Below, one piece after another: positions 44,946-56,010 of a stretch of DNA of 64,000 nt (positions are counted from its first letter, which is position 1; every line of letters starts with the position of its first letter). A program made the translations under genes and the position numbers. A model generated the notes under the pieces. The model was not told the DNA's origin. It ran no database searches and was given only the letters and a program-made list of their open reading frames with translations. Location of the stretch: contig NW_019167915.1 of NCBI RefSeq assembly GCF_002303985.1, positions 8,089,170-8,153,169 on the forward strand, read 5' to 3'. The stretch comes from Durio zibethinus (lineage: Eukaryota; Streptophyta; Magnoliopsida; Malvales; Malvaceae).

Positions 44946-46395
44946 TAGAGATGGCAAAAGTTGAACTGATTCGAAAACACCGTTTGATTATTCCGAATTC
45001 AAACTTAATCAATATGATTGAATTAAAATGTCAACCACTCAAATTCAACCTAATTAGAATTCAAATTAACTTGAATCTAATATTCTGATCAAAATTTGAA
45101 TTAATTCAAATTCAAATTAATTTGAGTTGACTTAAACCTAACTTGATAAAAAATTAAAGTAGTCAAATCCTAATTGATTCGAACATAAATTAACTCTTTT
45201 GATAAAAGATGATCAATTAATTAATTTAATTTTATTAGTTTATTATTTATTCATAAATAATAAATATAAAAACTAATTATTAATTGTAAACAAAGTATAA
45301 TTTAGAGGTAGAATACTAATATTATATTTATAAATTTAATTATTAAATAGAATAATCTTATAATATATAAGTAATTAGTTTATATTAAGGTTAGTTGTAT
45401 TAAACAATTAAATCTTTTAAGTCTTTTATGAACAAAATTTAAAAATTTCTATAATAAAATTTGTATATATACAATTATACTTATATTATTTTTATTTATA
45501 TAAAATTAACACTTAAAATCAAATGTTATAACTTAAAAGATAAAATTTAAAACCAAATCAACCAAGTTAAGTCATGTCATCCTACTAGCCAATAGATAAT
45601 TATGTTATCTTCATTTTTCATCGTACATTTGTATTATTTGCTATTCAAAAGATTAATTATTTAAATTAGATTAATACTATGTCTTAGTAATTTTGATTTT
45701 TTAGAAAACTTTCTAAAGTTTTAAGATTGCACCATTATATATACCAATTAAGTAATCAATACTAGTAGTATTCCTTTGGACATATTATCGTAATCTTTAG
45801 TGACGTCTGTGGTGATGAGTTTTCTTCAAAATTATCTAATTGTTTATTTATTTTTAGTTTATTACTAATTAGAGAGTAATATGAACCAATATGATTATAT
45901 GGAATATAAATATAAACCACTAATAATAAATTAAAAGTTAATTCATGAAATGATGAAAATAATACTAAATATCAATTAATAACAATTTATTGATAAATTT
46001 TTATTATAAACAAAATTAATTTTATATTTAACGTAAGATAATTTCATATTATTAGTAAATTACTTTTAAATCATTTAACTTTGACATTTTATTTTTAATA
46101 TAATTTAATTATATTTGTTTGATTTTAGAAATTAACATATTAAATGTAAATAACCAATGTGTTAAAACCTAATGATCCAAGGATCAAATTCGAAAAACCT
46201 AAAGTCAAAGTTTTTTAAACTCAAATTGACTTCACTGAACCTAAAATGATCTGATTTTTATTGATCCAAAATCAAAATGGTCTAAATTCAAAATAATTTG
46301 ATTGTTTTTTTGACCCAAACTCAATTTGTATCCAAAGTAATTTGATCCAAAATAATCAAACTCGAAGCTAATCGACCCACGGTTTGCCACTTCTA
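44946..46395. mobile_element. Non-autonomous hAT-like transposon, 1.45 kb
   Basis: Left end TAGAGATGGCAAAAG; right end inverted TAGAAGTGGCAAACC. The TA-G-RTGGCAAA form is usual for plant hAT ends. Flanking 8-mers CATATATT (44938-44945) and CATATAGT (46396-46403) match at 7 of 8 positions, the duplication length of hAT elements. Subterminal parts are rich in inverted TTTGATTATT and AAATTCAAA words. There is no transposase ORF. Confidence 0.65.
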
Positions 46396-46403
46396 CATAT
46401 AGT

Positions 46404-46700
46404 GATAATTGTTCAATAGTTACATAGGAGGTTATAATGTTCAACGGATAGTAATAGTGGAAAATCAAAATAATCCAGGCCTGAGTAGTTTGATCTCCGT
46501 ATATCATTTGTGGGTTACAAAAAGAGTTCTTGAACAAAAGGTGCATGAATCCAAAAAGATATCGTGATGTGAGTAGAAGCTTCTTTATCTAAAAGGGCAT
46601 TTTGATGGAAGTTCATGCTTAAACTCAGTCCGTAGGAAATTCTTGCTAGCAAAAAGCAGCGATATTTTGAGACTTTTTTGCTAACTATACAGACAAAAAG
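46404..46700. other. Intergenic, no feature recognised
   Basis: No gene or clear repeat is seen between the hAT-like element and the tRNA-like fragment. Confidence 0.4.
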
Positions 46701-46716
46701 CAGCTATGTTCTCCAG

Positions 46717-46737
46717 GTAGTATAGAGGTAAGTATTC
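46717..46737 (+). pseudogene. tRNA-Asp-like 5' fragment (A box only)
   Basis: GTAGTATAGAGGTAAGTATTC matches the D-arm and A-box part of plant tRNA-Asp(GTC) with one mismatch (from memory GTAGTATAGTGGTAAGTATTC). The acceptor stem, anticodon loop and B box are absent, and a T-rich run follows. It is a tRNA relic or the head of a broken SINE. Confidence 0.45.
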
Positions 46738-47199
46738 ATTCCTCTTCTTTTTTTTTTCTCTTTTCCCCTCCATAAAAGATGTATCAAGTAATTGTTATTT
46801 TATTTTATATTGTAAAGCATAAAATAGGATGAAGTCCTTGATGGGATAAAAAAATCTCAAACAATATTCAAACCGAATATATCACACAATGAAAATATCA
46901 AATTATCCCTTTCTTATGAGAATCTCACAGGAATCAAACAAATAGAACTAACATATAAATCACCAAACCACAAGTACAAGGACACAAGCAATTTTCGTGA
47001 AAAACCTCCCCAAAATGAGGAGTAAAAACTAAGGGCAACAACAAATAATCTTCACTATCAAAATAATGGGAATACAAAGTTCTCTCTAGCTAGAACTAGA
47101 GGTATACAACCACAATATCTCAAGATTAAACAATCTTGGTAAAGAAACAATTTTATAAGAAAAAATTGGAGAAGTCTCAGCAAATTTAAGGGTTAACAA

Positions 47200-48155
47200 A
47201 TACACACGAAATTAGTATGTAGAAAACTCGAAACCTGATCTCCACTATTCAAACTGAAGAACAATGAATTGTAAACACACTGATAAAATTTCTCAAATAA
47301 GTATATTAATCATGCAAACAAATATATTAGGCAAAAAAAATTATCTTGCAAATATAATATTAGTCATGTAAATTCATGCAAAAATAAATACCATGTAATA
47401 AAAATAAGACTAAGTAACTAAATATTATAAAAATTATGCAAAAACCGCAAAAAAATGAAAGAAAACATTACCTCCATGGATCACGATTTTCAACAATTTT
47501 TCACCTTTCAAAAAATGATGTTTACTATAAATCTTAGCCTTTCTTCCAAAAACTCTAACAGAATCTTCTTACAAATTTTTTTGCTTGATTGCTTCTTTCT
47601 TGTTAATTAAAACTTTGTCCAAATTTTCTCTCTTTTCAATGACCTTTGTTTGATATTGAAGTGAATTGCTTTAAAGCTCCCCTTTTGATCACAAATTCAA
47701 AGTCCTTATATAGGGTTTAAATCCCTTTTGATTTAAAAGAAATTAATTCAATTGAATCTTGAATTTCTCTCTAAATTTTATTTTCTGTGTAATCTTTCAT
47801 TTTTCAATAGATTGAGCCCTAAGTCTTTCCAAAATTATTCAACCATTAAAGTTAAAATTTGAGATAGAATCCAAGAGTTGAATTGAATCCAAAATTTTTC
47901 ATGCAAAAATCCATATTTTTCTTTTCTTTTTTTTTACCCCTTTTTTATTTTTTTTTTCCAATTGACTTTAACTCTTTTGACTAAAAAGCAAATTAAACCA
48001 AAATTAAACTAAAAACTTACAAAACAAATAAAATTTAGAGCTTAATCTTTGGGCCTAAAATTTACTTTTCTAATTAAGGCCCAATTGCATAATCAAAACC
48101 AAAATTTAAAGCCCAATGAATTTTAAAAAATCCCCAGAAAAATAGGGTGTCTACA
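47200..48155 (-). mobile_element. Tat-type LTR (LTR-F), left boundary not defined
   Basis: On the minus strand it starts TGTAGACACCCTATTTTTCT at 48155. A TATA box CCTATATAAGG lies at 47714-47704, about 440 bp in, and a CT-rich leader follows. The pre-terminal block and primer site seen in the other Tat-type LTRs are not found to the left, so the LTR is truncated or of another subfamily. Confidence 0.5.
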
Positions 48156-48412
48156 CTTGGTTATTTGTTAGTTGTTTCTAGGACAAGTATACTTTTATCT
48201 TTTTTTTTTTTTAAGTTGCAAATAAAATTTAGAGCTTAATTTTGGACCTAAAATTTACTTTTCTAATTAAGGCCCAATTGCATAATCAAAATCAAAATTT
48301 AAAGCCCAATGAATTTTAAAAAATCCCTAGACAAAATGGAGTGTCTACATTTGATTATTTGTTAGTTGTTTCTAGGACAAGTATACTTTTATCTTTTTTT
48401 ATTTTATTTTTA
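48025..48412. repeat. 194-bp tandem duplication across an LTR end
   Basis: 48025-48218 and 48219-48412 repeat each other. Each holds about 131 bp of LTR start (GCCCAATTGCATAATCAAAA, then GTGTCTACA) plus 63 bp of the neighbouring DNA (TTGTTAGTTGTTTCTAGGAC). The GTCTACA ends at 48155 and 48349 are exactly 194 bp apart. Confidence 0.85.
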
Positions 48413-49654
48413 AGTTGTTTTTGTAAAGATGAAGATATGTAAATGCTCTATGTAAAATTCAATTTTTGGCCTAAAGGGAAAACAAAGATAGGAGAGTGTT
48501 TCCTTTACCCTAGTTTTTTAAAGTTTGTTTTGAAATATTGTCCAATTTAAGTGTGGGAGAAGAGAAATTCTCTTTTGAGCTAAAATGTCATTTTCAAAAT
48601 TTTTCCTAAATGCTCTATATTCAAACTGAATTGACTTACTATAATCATGATAATGCTAGCCTAGTTAATGTTTTATGAATTGTTCAAGATTGACTTAAGT
48701 ATGATATGAGAATAATGACAAATGTAGTGAAGCATGAGATGATTTCTTTAATATATTTTTTAGTGGAGTATGATTTTATTATTTATGTTTTTAGTCTTGA
48801 TTTTTGATATGCATCAATTTTGGTGATAAGCATGTAAGATATAAAGTTGCATAGAGATTTTAAGGTATGAATATGATTTTAGAATTTACCTACTCAATCC
48901 TTAAGGTGAAATTCTACACTATATCTGATTCAAGAGATGATTTAGGCATTTTTTGGACAGTTTGAGCCTTTTCAAGCCCACCTTTAATAATGCATCTTTG
49001 GTACTTTTGATTTTGAGCCCTTTTATATTTTCTTTCCTTTGTTATTATTTAGCCATAGTAATAAGCCCAAGCCTTTTCTTTGAATTTATCCTTCTTTTTG
49101 TTGTTACCCAACCTAATATTGGTTATGCATATTTGGACATTTCAAGAGAACAAATTTGGAAAGAAGGGAAGCGAAAGAAAATCAAGTAAAAAAAAATAAA
49201 AGCTTAACGAAAAAGAAAAATAAAATCCAAAAATGGCAATGTGAAAAAAAAAATTTGCCAAAATAAAAATGCCTTGAAGTCTTGAAAAGTCTTCAAGTTT
49301 TCAAATCAAATCAATAGCCCAAAAAATTTCAAGAAAGTAAGCAATAAGGGTTATAAACCTAAATTTTTCATTTTCCTATCTTGACCCAAGCTTTACATTA
49401 CAAGCCTAAAAGACCTTTTGATCTTAAGTCCAGAATGTAAGTCTAGCATTAGTTGAGAGGGAATGAGAAAAGTAAACATATGAAGTATGTTCTATCTTTA
49501 AGTTTATATTTGATGTCATGTTTTGCATTTTTTTTTTGCTTAAATTGTATGTATAGATTAGAGATGAATTAACTTCACATGCATAAAGAGTTGTATGATA
49601 TATAAATATCCTAGAAACTTACTTGCAAAAAATGCAATGTAAATTTTTACTAAA
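48413..49654. other. Decayed retroelement-like non-coding sequence
   Basis: No usable frame is seen. A purine-rich stretch (49180-49330), followed by CTTGACCCAAGCTTTACATT and ACAAGCCTAAAAGACC, resembles 53880-54130 in layout, where a purine run is followed by CCTCGGCCTACATTACATCC. I take both as 3' non-coding remnants of Athila-type elements, with low confidence. Confidence 0.3.
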
Positions 49655-49850
49655 TTTAGAATAATTTAAAAAAATAAAAAATAATTTATGTTTTGTATGG
49701 ATTACTAGATATTAATATTAATCTAATCAAAGTTTGTAAATCTTATTTTTCATTGAAAAAAGTTAATGTTTAGGATGTAATATTAAGGGTTTAGGGTTTC
49801 AAATAACAATTTCTTCAGTGATATAATTAAAAAAAAAGCGCTTAAATATA
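49655..49850. repeat. Diverged third copy of the 35.7/39.4-kb repeat, cut by an LTR
   Basis: TTAATGTTTA, TAATATTAAGGGTTTAGGGT and TTCAAATAACAATTTC match 39560-39640. The copy ends at CTTAAATATA, directly before TGTAGACATT. Confidence 0.6.
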
Positions 49851-50334
49851 TGTAGACATTGCATTTTGTTCGAAACATTTTTTAACATGGTTGACTCAAG
49901 CCTATTTACAACCCATAAAGAGCCCACAAGTTGACCCATTTAGAGACCCAATTATAAGCCTAAATAAAGCCCATAAGAAGACTCATCTTAAAAACCCATA
50001 AAATACATCGATATTCAAGCCTATAATAAATGAAGGAAAAAGAGACCCGTATAATTACTATCAAACTTTTTTGCTTGGGATTTATGTGGAGGCTACCTTT
50101 TCACATGGATGCATGAAGAGTAAGGAACAAATGAAGTAAGTAAGCCCCAAAATCAACTCTAGTCAAATCCGGTTAAACTAGTTAATAAAGTTAAAATTAG
50201 TATAAGACTTGGTCAAAATAGATAGAATCCAAGATAATTCTCAAAATTCACAACCTAATTACAATCAATGTTGTTTAAAGTTAAAATTGATGATTTTTTA
50301 ATATACTAAAAAATTTTTATTGCACTTGGAGAAG

Positions 50335-50765
50335 TACAAAATTACCAAAATATCTTTTAGGGGTATTTTCGTAATTTAACTTTTCCAAAATCAAATTTTC
50401 ATAAAAACTTTCAGATAAGAGCTTAATATTTTTTATTTATTTTTGATGCATTAAAAACCTAAATTAAATCTTGAAAGGTGTGAATTTATCAAAATACCCT
50501 TTAAGGGTATTTTCGTAATTTGATCTTTTCGAGGTTGATTTTTTATGAAACTTTTTAGATTATAATTTTACAATATTTGATGTATTTTGGTATATTTGAA
50601 ATTACAACAATATCCTTAGAGGTGTAAAATTATCAAAATACCTCTTAAGGGTATTTTCATAATTTGATATTCCCAAACTCGAATTTTCATGAAAATTTTC
50701 ACATCTCAATGTCATAATATTTCATGATTTTTGGTGCTTTAAAGCTTTAAAATCTAAAAAATGAG
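50335..50765. repeat. Three tandem 144-bp units with a hairpin core
   Basis: GGGTATTTTCRTAATTT recurs at 50361, 50505 and 50649, spaced 144 bp. The second unit has AAAATACCCTT-T-AAGGGTATTTT, 11-bp perfect arms. The third keeps most of it and the first is decayed. It lies upstream of the LTR-E TATA box. Confidence 0.75.
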
Positions 50766-51320
50766 CATGAAAACATTGATTTCTACAAAAATGACCTAAA
50801 TACAGAAAAAATTGTTTTAAGGGTAAAATGGTCTTTTCATTTATGTTTAGGGACTATAAAAATCCAACCTTTGCATTGAATAATATGGACTAGTAGATCT
50901 CATATTGAACCTTGATCCAATGGCTAAAAATTGCTCCTTAAAGAAAGGGAAGAACTTTGGCCCTTGGATGAGATTTGATCCAAAGGTCTATATTGAATCT
51001 TTCAAAGATATTTTGGTTGCTTTCTTCTTTACAAAGAGGGGTCTCTTGAAAAGAAGGAAAAGGAGAATTCAGGGGGAAGGAAAAAGGGCAAAAAGAAGAA
51101 GCAGCTGAGAGAGGTCTTCGGTTTTGGAAAAAAGAAGAAGGAGAAAACCCAAAAAAACAAAAAAAAAAAAAAGATAGAAGAAACAGAGAAGGAAGAAAAT
51201 CGGAGAAAGGATCCAAAGGCAGCCAAAAAAAACAATAGCAAGGAGAAGAGAATCGAGGAACCACCAACAGGAACGAAAAGGAAGACTGAAAAAGAGTCAT
51301 GAGCGAAAAATGTGGTATTT

Positions 51321-51392
51321 TGTTTAGCTTGAATATTTCCATATGCCATACCTTTTTCTTAACTTGAATATTTCCATATGGCATACCTTTTT
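51321..51392. repeat. Two 34-bp direct repeats
   Basis: CTTGAATATTTCCATATGSC plus ATACCTTTTT occurs twice, at about 51329 and 51363. Confidence 0.7.
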
Positions 51393-51644
51393 TTTTTAAG
51401 CATGAAACCGCTGTCAAGTTCTCTTGCATAAGGTCATATATCTCTCATGCAAGTTTAAAAATGATTTAAATTGCCATTTTTCTATACAGTCTTGCCCTTC
51501 TATGACCACGACACTAACCTATAAACAATGGAAGTAAGCTCCTTTCTTTTTTTCTTGAAGGCAACACTTCCACAAAAGCATCCCACTCTCTTTTAATGCT
51601 GCTGTTACAGAAAATAATAAATGAAAAAAATTTTCTCGTTTTAC

Positions 51645-51795
51645 TCCTTTTATGTTCGGTTTGCACTTGGTAATGCTAAAGGAAAATGGTTTCTAGACCT
51701 AAAACCTGGTTTTCTTCATTCCATGTTCATTCTGCATCTGGTAACGCCAAAAGAAATGGTTTTTGAACTTAAAATCCGGTTCTCTTCCTTCCATG
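51645..51795. repeat. Two tandem units of about 75 bp
   Basis: TATGTTCGGTTTGCACTTGG and CCATGTTCATTCTGCATCTG head two related units that both contain GGTAAYGCYAAA and AAAATGGTTT. Confidence 0.6.
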
Positions 51796-52164
51796 AAATG
51801 TTGACAACCCTACTCTTCTTAGGCATGTTCTCGTTAAATAAAAAAGGAGGAAACTTTAAGCCTCTTTTCGTCCGTGATTTTATATTTTTCCTCTTTCTAC
51901 ACTGGGTTGTTGAAAACGGTAGAGGCTTATCCTTTTTAGTCATGATCGCCATTTTATGAGACTTCATTCTGTTTTGAAAACTTCAGACTTTCTTCTTCCG
52001 GAGTATGGTTTGTTTTTTTTTAAAAGCTCTTCTCAACTTTTCCATTTTGAAAGTTCATCCCATCTTTCCTAGTCTTTGAACATAAGATAGGTTTTCACAC
52101 CTTCTTCCACTGCATGGTGGCTGTTTGTAATGAATAGAAAGTTTAAAGCTCAACTAAGGTCCCA

Positions 52165-52844
52165 CTGTTGACTCCATGAAAGCTTAAAGCTTTCATTGCC
52201 ATTGCTTATTTTGGATAGTGATCATATAAAGGATGGGGAGAAGACCGAAAAATAAACCATAATTTGTAGGAAAGTTTGTGAATTTTACATTTTTAATAAT
52301 CATCTATGTTGAAGCCGTTTAGGGTGGCGGAAAACTCAAACTTAGGCCATCATTTCAAGATTCACACTCATGTTTCCTACTCTAAGTTTTATAGGTTACT
52401 AGTTTACATCGTAAATTTGTTTTTATATCATTTATGTCTTTCTTTGTCATATTCTTTAGTCCAATTTAAGCTAAAAAATATATAATAATGAAATAAAGTA
52501 AAAAGATCACATCGTGAATATCAAAGCTTTCATACCCATTTTTTATCCTAGATCCCACCATTCATGTTTCCATTTTTAATTAATAAATGTTATAGTACAT
52601 TTGTCTTTTACTTATTATATGTCTATTTCTTTCATGCTATTATGTTTAATTTAAGCTTAAATCTTATGTATTATGATATTTGTATGCTTTGAACTTTCAT
52701 GTTAAAATTAATTCCATGCAATTTATTTTTTTATTGTAAATTATTTTTTGATTCAATTTATTTTCTGTGCACAGTAGCTTTATGAACCAATATATATATA
52801 TATATATATATATATAATAACACTAATAATGTTAATTGTAATAA
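52165..52844. other. AT-rich sequence, no gene
   Basis: Only an (AT)n run near 52789-52815 is notable. Confidence 0.4.
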
Positions 52845-53310
52845 ATAAAAATCTCCGATGATGAAATTTTAAGATAGTCCAAGTAATGATTCCTTAAAAT
52901 TTCTAGGTGAGTATATTTTTCTAAAAATACTATCAAAGTAATGAGGTATTTAGGAAAATATTCAATACAAAAGATTTTCATTTATCTATTTTTCTAAAAT
53001 TTTGCTAGATATTAATATATAATAATATATAATGACTTTTTTAGTAATGAAATTGATCTAATTAACTATTTTCTAAAAATTAAAGATTAAAAATAAGAAT
53101 TAAAAATTAAGATAAATAATTAGACGAGAAAGGAAAAAGTAAATAAAATCCCTGATGATGGGATTCTAAAGAAGTTCAAGTAAAGATTTGAAGAAATCTT
53201 TAAGTGAGAAAATTTTTTTAAAAATACCATCAAAGTATTGGGATATCTAGAAAAATTTTCAATAAAAAGGTTTTCTTTACTTTGTTTTTTTAATAACTGT
53301 GAAATAATTA
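52845..53310. repeat. Two diverged tandem units of about 303 bp
   Basis: AATCTCCGATGATGAAATTT (52849) and AATCCCTGATGATGGGATTC (53147) head two units that share ATACYATCAAAGTA and TTTTCAATAMAAA. Confidence 0.6.
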
Positions 53311-55334
53311 AAGAAGATTAAAACATTTTCCTCCTCAGTCCTTCACCAAGTAGTCCTTTACCAATATCTTAGGGCAAATTTACTAAAAAGGCCAAACTAC
53401 ATGATGTCCCAAATGATGAACATCCAAATTGAACTGTGAAAATGGCAATTGTTACATTATGCTCCACTTGGATAGAAAGTTGAGATGATGCATTATGAAC
53501 ATGAGTCGCAAAAACAAATATAATGAATTGGTTGTAACATCATATACTTGAGATATTTGAATAATTCTAAAATCAAATATTTTCCTAAGAATCATTCTTT
53601 AATGAAAGTTTCCACATTTAAAATGATAAATTTCCATATTTCATCTTCCGTTTCACAAAAAAAGAAATAAAAAATTTATCCATTCGCTACCCTTTTCAAC
53701 CTATTGAATGGTCTTTTCTAAATGAATCCTAAAAAATGATTACCCTCCACACTGGTCGCAACTATGGACAAAGATCTTCTTGAGAAAATATTAGATCCAA
53801 ATTTAAGGACTAAAAAAGAATGCTTAGAATAAAGGGGCAATTCTAAAGTGAAAGGAGTTTCAAAATTTTGAACTTGGTTTGTTAAAAGTGAAAACATGCA
53901 AAAAACGACAAAAAAGAAAAAGAAAAAAGGAAAAAAATGAAAAAAAATGAAAAGGCATGTTTCAAGAAAACAAGAAAATGTTTCGAGAAAAGAAAATGAT
54001 CCTTAGTTTAATTACCTTTAAAACACATATTTTGGCCATTTTTTGCTTTCTTTATGAACCTCAAACCTCGGCCTACATTACATCCTTTAGAAAATCCATT
54101 TTGATTAAAAGTGGATACCTAAATTAAAGAACTTTTCTTTGAAAATTATCATCATTGTTTGGTTTTGGATAAAGTTTGGTATCTTAAGTGCATGGTGGAG
54201 TAATCAATAAAAAGAAAAAGGAAGAAAGAAGAAAGCTAAGGAATGAGCCTCTAGGGTAAAAATCCAAAAGGGTAATCAATAGTAAGATTGAAACCTTGAA
54301 AATAACTCATGAAATTTTATGCATGGTTGTAATAAGAAGAATTAGAGAGGCACATTTTGAATGAACTAAGGTGCGTTGGGACCTTTAGGAAATGTAACAT
54401 AACCTTGCTTTGAAGAATTATCTTAAAATTTAAGCCTTTCCTTTCCCAAAATTTTTGGTCTTACCATAATTAGTTTTGACATTAATTAAAATGTTAGAAA
54501 GTCAGAAACTAAGAGAGTGTCAAAAATAGTTTGTGCTTAAACAAATCATTTCACAATTAATTCATGCATTTCAATTGTGAGCCTACATAAAGAAACATTA
54601 ATGTTCCCTCTCCTAGTGACAAAGCCTCTCTTGATAATTGAAATCTTGATGTGCCAAATTATTTTATCCATTTGGGAAGATTGAGTTTTGATTCACTTCA
54701 TTCATTCGATGTAGTAATAACTTATTTTCAAAAGATTGTGTGTTTTAAAAGTGCAAAAAGCATTGTCTTGATCATGAAAATAGTTATGTGGGGCATTGCC
54801 ATTGTTTTTTTTTAAAAGTTTTTGAAAAAGGTTTGAAAAAATTAAAACATTTTGTACAAATACTTTTTTTCAATTTTAATGCCATTGGGAGGAAATAGAT
54901 GAACTCTTGATCATTATGATAAAAGTGATCTTTTTGGGGCAAGGAGAATGCCTAATGTAAAGGACCACTATTGGAAAAGATTCATAGAAGAATGGTTTTC
55001 AAGAATAAAATGCTTTGAATAAAAAAAAAATTAAGGATGTTTGTTTCAGTTCAAGAAAAAACTTGTCAGCCAATTCTGACATTATATGGTGGAAATTTGG
55101 AAAGAATAGATGGTTTTAATAATCATATTAACACGAATTTTTTATTTCATGCATTATATTCATTGCATGCATTCCATGTACTCCATTCACTACATGTTTT
55201 CGATAGATAGGAAAGATAAAAGCTTAGGCCTAAAGTTTTGATTGAGACAAAAAAAAAACCTTTCAAGATATTTTTTTTTATGAGAAGCATCTAATAAGGA
55301 GATCATTTTTCAAATGAGATTTTTTTTTATAACT
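53311..55334. other. Decayed retroelement-like non-coding sequence
   Basis: A purine-rich low-complexity run lies at 53890-53990, followed by GAACCTCAAACCTCGGCC, the same layout as 49200-49420. No ORF with family similarity is seen. Confidence 0.3.
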
Positions 55335-56010
55335 TTAAAGTATTAGTTTCAATCTTTAAAACCTCAAGGTTTTTTTGTTAGTTTTGACCTTTAAGACCTC
55401 AGGGTATTTCTATTAAACTTCCAAGTATTTGTTATCATTTTTTAAACCTCAAAGTATTTTTGTTAAACTTTCAGGTATCATTTTCCAAAACCTTTGGGTA
55501 CCTTTTAAATTTTTACAATCGTTGAGCCTTTATTTAAATGAGCTTTTTTAATGATAAGAATGATTTGTAAAACCTTAAAGTATAATCATCAAGACCTCCA
55601 GGCATAATTTTAAAGTCTTCCTAGTATAATCTATAAGACCTCCAACCATGACCTTTCAAAACCCTTGGGTACCTTTTTCTAATTTTAAGTTGTAGAGACT
55701 TTGTTTAAAGGAGCCTTTTCATTATTCGTAAAACATTTGGGTATAATCTCAAAGTCTTTTAGGTGTGATCTATAAGATATCTAGGCATAATCTTTAACAC
55801 CTCTAAGTACCTTTTTCATGATTTGTAAGACTTGCTGGTATAATCGACTAGACCTTCGGGGCATAAGATAAAAATGCTTTGTAAAACCTCCAAGTATAAT
55901 CTTAAAGTCCTTCAAACATGATCTATAAGACCTTTAGGCATAATCTCAAAGACCTCTAGGCATGATCTTTAAAACTTCCAGGTAACCTTTTTCAAAATTT
56001 TAAATTATTC
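55335..56010. repeat. Degenerate short tandem repeats (AAGACCTCYAGGCATAATCT)
   Basis: Words such as AAGACCTCCAGGCATAAT, AAACCTCCAAGTATAATC and AAAACCYTTGGGTACCTTTT recur about every 30-45 bp, with strong drift. Confidence 0.6.

Larger units (their letters stand above)
49851..52164 (+). mobile_element. Candidate Tat-type LTR (LTR-E)
   Basis: It starts TGTAGACATTGCATTTTGTT at 49851. A TATA box CTATAAAAAT lies at 50854-50863. A possible end is CCCA at 52161-52164, followed by TGTTGACTCCAT (52166-52177), a poor match to the Tat primer site. This would give 2.3 kb, the size of the other LTRs here. Only the left end is firm. Confidence 0.4.

Noticed and set aside
46241..46546. 101-codon minus-strand ORF
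   Set aside because: It crosses the right end of the hAT-like element, is Asn/Asp/Phe-rich from AT-rich repeats, and has no known motif.
50938..51429. 163-codon Phe/Ser-rich minus-strand ORF
   Set aside because: It is the antisense of a purine-rich, low-complexity stretch, and the residue run simply mirrors A/G repeats.
52161..52185. Possible strong Tat primer site at TGTTGACTCCAT
   Set aside because: Only about 10 of the first 12 bases match and the rest diverges. It is kept only as weak support for the LTR-E end, not as a separate feature.
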